Below, in pieces: positions 63,648 to 64,000 of a stretch of 64,000 nucleotides of DNA. This DNA comes from Motiliproteus sp965230185 (lineage in GTDB: Bacteria; Pseudomonadota; Gammaproteobacteria; Pseudomonadales; Balneatricaceae): positions 3,720,001 through 3,784,000 of the forward strand of contig OZ245995.1 of assembly GCA_965230185.1 (NCBI GenBank), written 5' to 3'. Under the pieces are notes generated by a model that worked only from the letters and a program-made list of their open reading frames with translations, was not told the origin of the DNA and did not search any database. The position numbers were made by a program, and so were the translations under genes. Within the stretch, counting starts at the first letter, position 1, and each line of letters starts with the position of its first letter.

Positions 63648-64000
63648 ATGAAATTGCTGACCGGCAGCTTACGCTGCCTGCTTGGTTTTTGTCTCTTCAG
63701 CAGTGCTCTGGCGGCTGAAATCCAGATCAACCCCGAGCAGAACTTGCAACATCAGATTGACCACTCCGAGCCCGGAGACCATCTGATTTTATCCCCCGGA
63801 ATTTATCGGGGAAATTTTCGGGTCGGTAAACCGCTGACCTTAACCGGCGAGAAAGGCGCCGTCCTGGATGGAATGAACCAGGGAAACACCCTGACCATCG
63901 AAGCGGAAAATGTAACCGTCAGGCACCTGGAGATTACGAACTGGGGCGAAGATCTGACCGAACTCAATGCCGGAATTTTTATTAATCAAAGCGCCGGGAA
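63648..64000 (+). CDS. nosD: NosD, copper-site maturation protein, partial
   Basis: The frame starts at an ATG at 63648 (AGGTG upstream) and runs off the right edge. It has a signal peptide (CLLGFCLFSSALAAE), then ELSPGIY-like repeats characteristic of the parallel beta-helix (HLILSPGIYRGNFRVGKPLTLTGEKGAVLDG, TVRHLEITNWGEDLTELNAGIF). NosD works with the NosFY ABC transporter to assemble CuZ of NosZ. It follows nosZ by 70 bases in the same operon. Confidence 0.92.
   Translation, partial: MKLLTGSLRCLLGFCLFSSALAAEIQINPEQNLQHQIDHSEPGDHLILSPGIYRGNFRVGKPLTLTGEKGAVLDGMNQGNTLTIEAENVTVRHLEITNWGEDLTELNAGIFINQSAG

Overview
The window reads as the chromosome of a facultatively anaerobic, denitrifying gammaproteobacterium. 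It carries narGHJI, norEF and a nosRZD operon, plus ordinary core genes such as uvrB, a short PutA, PpnN, CobB, PhoH and HPF. Genes are close-packed and GC-rich with classical Shine-Dalgarno sites. A marine sulfur-oxidising or Sedimenticola-like lineage would fit, but that is only an impression; no phylogenetic marker was analysed.

Layout. (1) 1-14.6 kb is core chromosome: AIM24-family protein (cut by the window edge), BktB-like thiolase, PutA, PpnN, CobB, PhoH, a degenerate HD-GYP protein followed by a bacteriohemerythrin, an aspartate-type aminotransferase and uvrB. (2) 14766-14842 is tRNA-Val(GAC). Its last 48 bp recur exactly at 44124-44171. Between the two copies lies a 29.3 kb integrative island with a tyrosine integrase at its right end, an AlpA-like protein, a primase-helicase, two IS elements and a large metal/redox cargo. 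(3) 44.2-46.1 kb is a scar zone: attR, a second set of arm-like repeats, an antirestriction gene relic, a PEP-CTERM CHRD protein and a decayed reading frame. (4) 46.1-47.5 kb holds a DHH phosphoesterase and HPF. (5) 48.3-64 kb is the denitrification region: norE-norF, a PAS/sigma-54 activator, narGHJI, then nosR-nosZ-nosD, with nosD cut by the window edge.

The island cargo is the most unusual part. One minus-strand train of about 18 genes (34.4 to 19.9 kb) encodes five c-type cytochromes, including a diheme protein and a cytochrome c'. It also encodes a DsbA-like oxidoreductase, a YVTN beta-propeller, DUF2933 and SHOCT membrane proteins, the Met/His-rich multicopper oxidase CopA, CopB, NosL, a PepSY membrane protein, a CHASE4-PAS-GGDEF cyclase, a GDCCVxC protein and MerF. 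A second block on the plus strand (16.1-19.8 kb) has a Met-rich Spy-like protein, a Crp/Fnr regulator, a Cys-rich secreted protein, an HMA-like protein and a TVP38 membrane protein. No P-type copper ATPase, mercuric reductase or MerR is present. This suggests a periplasmic copper-handling and electron-transfer module rather than a standard efflux operon.

Regulation. FNR/Dnr-type 14-bp palindromes with one or two mismatches stand upstream of the HD-GYP/hemerythrin pair, the island Crp/Fnr gene, the HMA-like gene, narG and nosR. This fits a common response to oxygen or nitrogen oxides. All functions are inferred from sequence motifs read by eye; no database search was run.
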